From the NCBI GenBank assembly GCA_021014945.1, contig MU266569.1, positions 1-41,388 of the forward strand: 41,388 bases of DNA, given 5' to 3'. Positions 40,617-41,388 of this stretch are shown here, piece after piece; the stretch's first letter is position 1; each line of letters opens with the position of its first letter. Source of the stretch: Leucogyrophana mollusca. Taxonomy: Eukaryota > Basidiomycota > Agaricomycetes > Boletales. A program made the translations under genes and the position numbers. A model generated the notes under the pieces. That model ran no database searches and had not been told where the DNA came from. It was given only the letters and a program-made list of their open reading frames with translations.

Positions 40617-41388
40617 CTACGCCCGCCTCGCCACCCTCTCAACAAACTCCACCCCCTCCCCCCTCAACGCCCCCTTCCACACCTCCGCGTACTCCTCCTC
40701 CTCCCCGATGTACCGCATCACTTGGTCGGCGCGGGTCCCCGACGCGAAGGCGAGGTAGCACGCTGCGACGGACATCGCGTCGGCTTCCCGGCCTGCGGGG
40801 GCGGTGACGAGTAATTGGACGTTGGAGTAATCTTCCGGTATGGACGGGAGGAGGTAGTTTGTATATGGCATCGCGAGCGACAAAAAGTCCCTCGCGGCGA
40901 GGAGCTGGGGGGAGCTGAGCGCCGTGCGGTCGGGTGCGCTGGCGACCGAGGAGCAGGGGAGGCGGAGGACGTGTGTGCCGCACCCGTGGTTCAGAGTCTC
41001 CTCGCGCCGCGTCTGGGGGTGGGGCACCTGCGAGTTGGGGTGGTGGGGCATCTGTGAATCGGGGCGGTGGTGCACCGGCGCATCGGCGCAGATGCGGACG
41101 ATGTGGCTGAATTCCTTGCCGCCGGAGGGCGTGCGCAGCGCGGTCATCGTGTCGTCGTCGTCTGCGAAGGCGACGAAGAGCCCGGGGATGATTTCCTGGA
41201 GGAGGCTCTGGTCGGGGAGGGCAGTTGTATCATTGTCAAGGGGGGAGAGTGGGCTTTCGGGCTCGGGCTCAACGGGGACGGGGAAGACAGGGACGGGGGA
41301 GACGGGGGCGGGCTTTTTGACGGGCCTGCGCCTGCGGGGGAGGTTATTGGCGCGCGGCTCGAGGGGGCCTTTGGGCGGGAAGAGGGGG
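40617..41388 (-). CDS. Dual-specificity-phosphatase-like protein, 5' partial, signature Cys missing
   Basis: The frame is open to the right edge, so the N-terminus lies outside; at least 256 residues are present. A Pro-rich disordered stretch (KKPAPVSPVPVFPVPVEPEP) is followed by a domain that starts EIIPGLFVAFADDDDTMTAL and FSHIVRIC, as in atypical dual-specificity phosphatases, and continues DFLSLAMPYTNYLLPSIPED (general-acid loop region). Where the catalytic loop HCxxGxxR should be, the sequence is VQLLVTAPAGREADAMSVAA, followed by the usual helix CYLAFASG and a final helical part. The catalytic Cys and preceding His are therefore replaced by Ala and Thr. This suggests a pseudophosphatase that binds rather than cleaves. 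No stop or frameshift is seen in the visible part. Confidence 0.7.
   Translation of the reverse strand, partial: PLFPPKGPLEPRANNLPRRRRPVKKPAPVSPVPVFPVPVEPEPESPLSPLDNDTTALPDQSLLQEIIPGLFVAFADDDDTMTALRTPSGGKEFSHIVRICADAPVHHRPDSQMPHHPNSQVPHPQTRREETLNHGCGTHVLRLPCSSVASAPDRTALSSPQLLAARDFLSLAMPYTNYLLPSIPEDYSNVQLLVTAPAGREADAMSVAACYLAFASGTRADQVMRYIGEEEEYAEVWKGALRGEGVEFVERVARRA

Overview
The window looks like a chromosome segment from a filamentous basidiomycete, most likely an agaricomycete (mushroom-forming fungus). The evidence is dense GT-AG introns of about 40-80 nt, several coding micro-exons, and eukaryotic housekeeping genes mixed with families typical of Agaricomycetes. All coding structures below were assembled by hand from splice signals and reading-frame continuity. 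Each model closes to a whole number of codons. None is checked against transcripts or a database.

Left part (1-14 kb). An upstream gap with a degenerate 44-bp tandem repeat precedes myo-inositol-1-phosphate synthase (INO1, +). Convergent to it is a small secreted double-psi beta-barrel protein (-). After a gap come a 12-exon 2-oxoglutarate/Fe(II) oxygenase (+), a small secreted Cys-rich protein (-), another gap, and a 10-exon membrane glycoprotein of a kind common in mushrooms (+). This part is gene-poor and accessory in character.

Middle part (14-26 kb). A disordered protein rich in RGG and GW/WG motifs (+) converges on a two-NBD ABC ATPase with a mitochondrial-looking N-terminus (-). Two tandem secreted chorismate-mutase-like genes (-) follow, then a vacuolar membrane M28 protease (-).

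Right part (26-41 kb). Still on the minus strand are an unrecognised 241-aa single-pass membrane protein, an acidic protein with ubiquitin-like regions at both ends, a penta-EF-hand protein and the SAGA subunit SPT7. SPT7 shares a 518-bp divergent promoter with a Cdh1/Fizzy-related APC/C activator (+). An intronless F-box-like gene (+) follows. Then comes a protein with three GLEBS-like motifs, each split by an intron at the same codon (-). Last is the 3' part of a dual-specificity-phosphatase-like gene that lacks the catalytic Cys signature and runs off the right edge (-).

There is no operon-like pathway. The housekeeping genes (inositol synthesis, chromatin, cell cycle, calcium, vacuole) act separately. 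The secreted proteins (DPBB, Cys-rich, two chorismate mutases) suggest an organism that interacts with hosts or substrates. I saw no tRNA or rRNA gene, no intact transposon and no CRISPR array.
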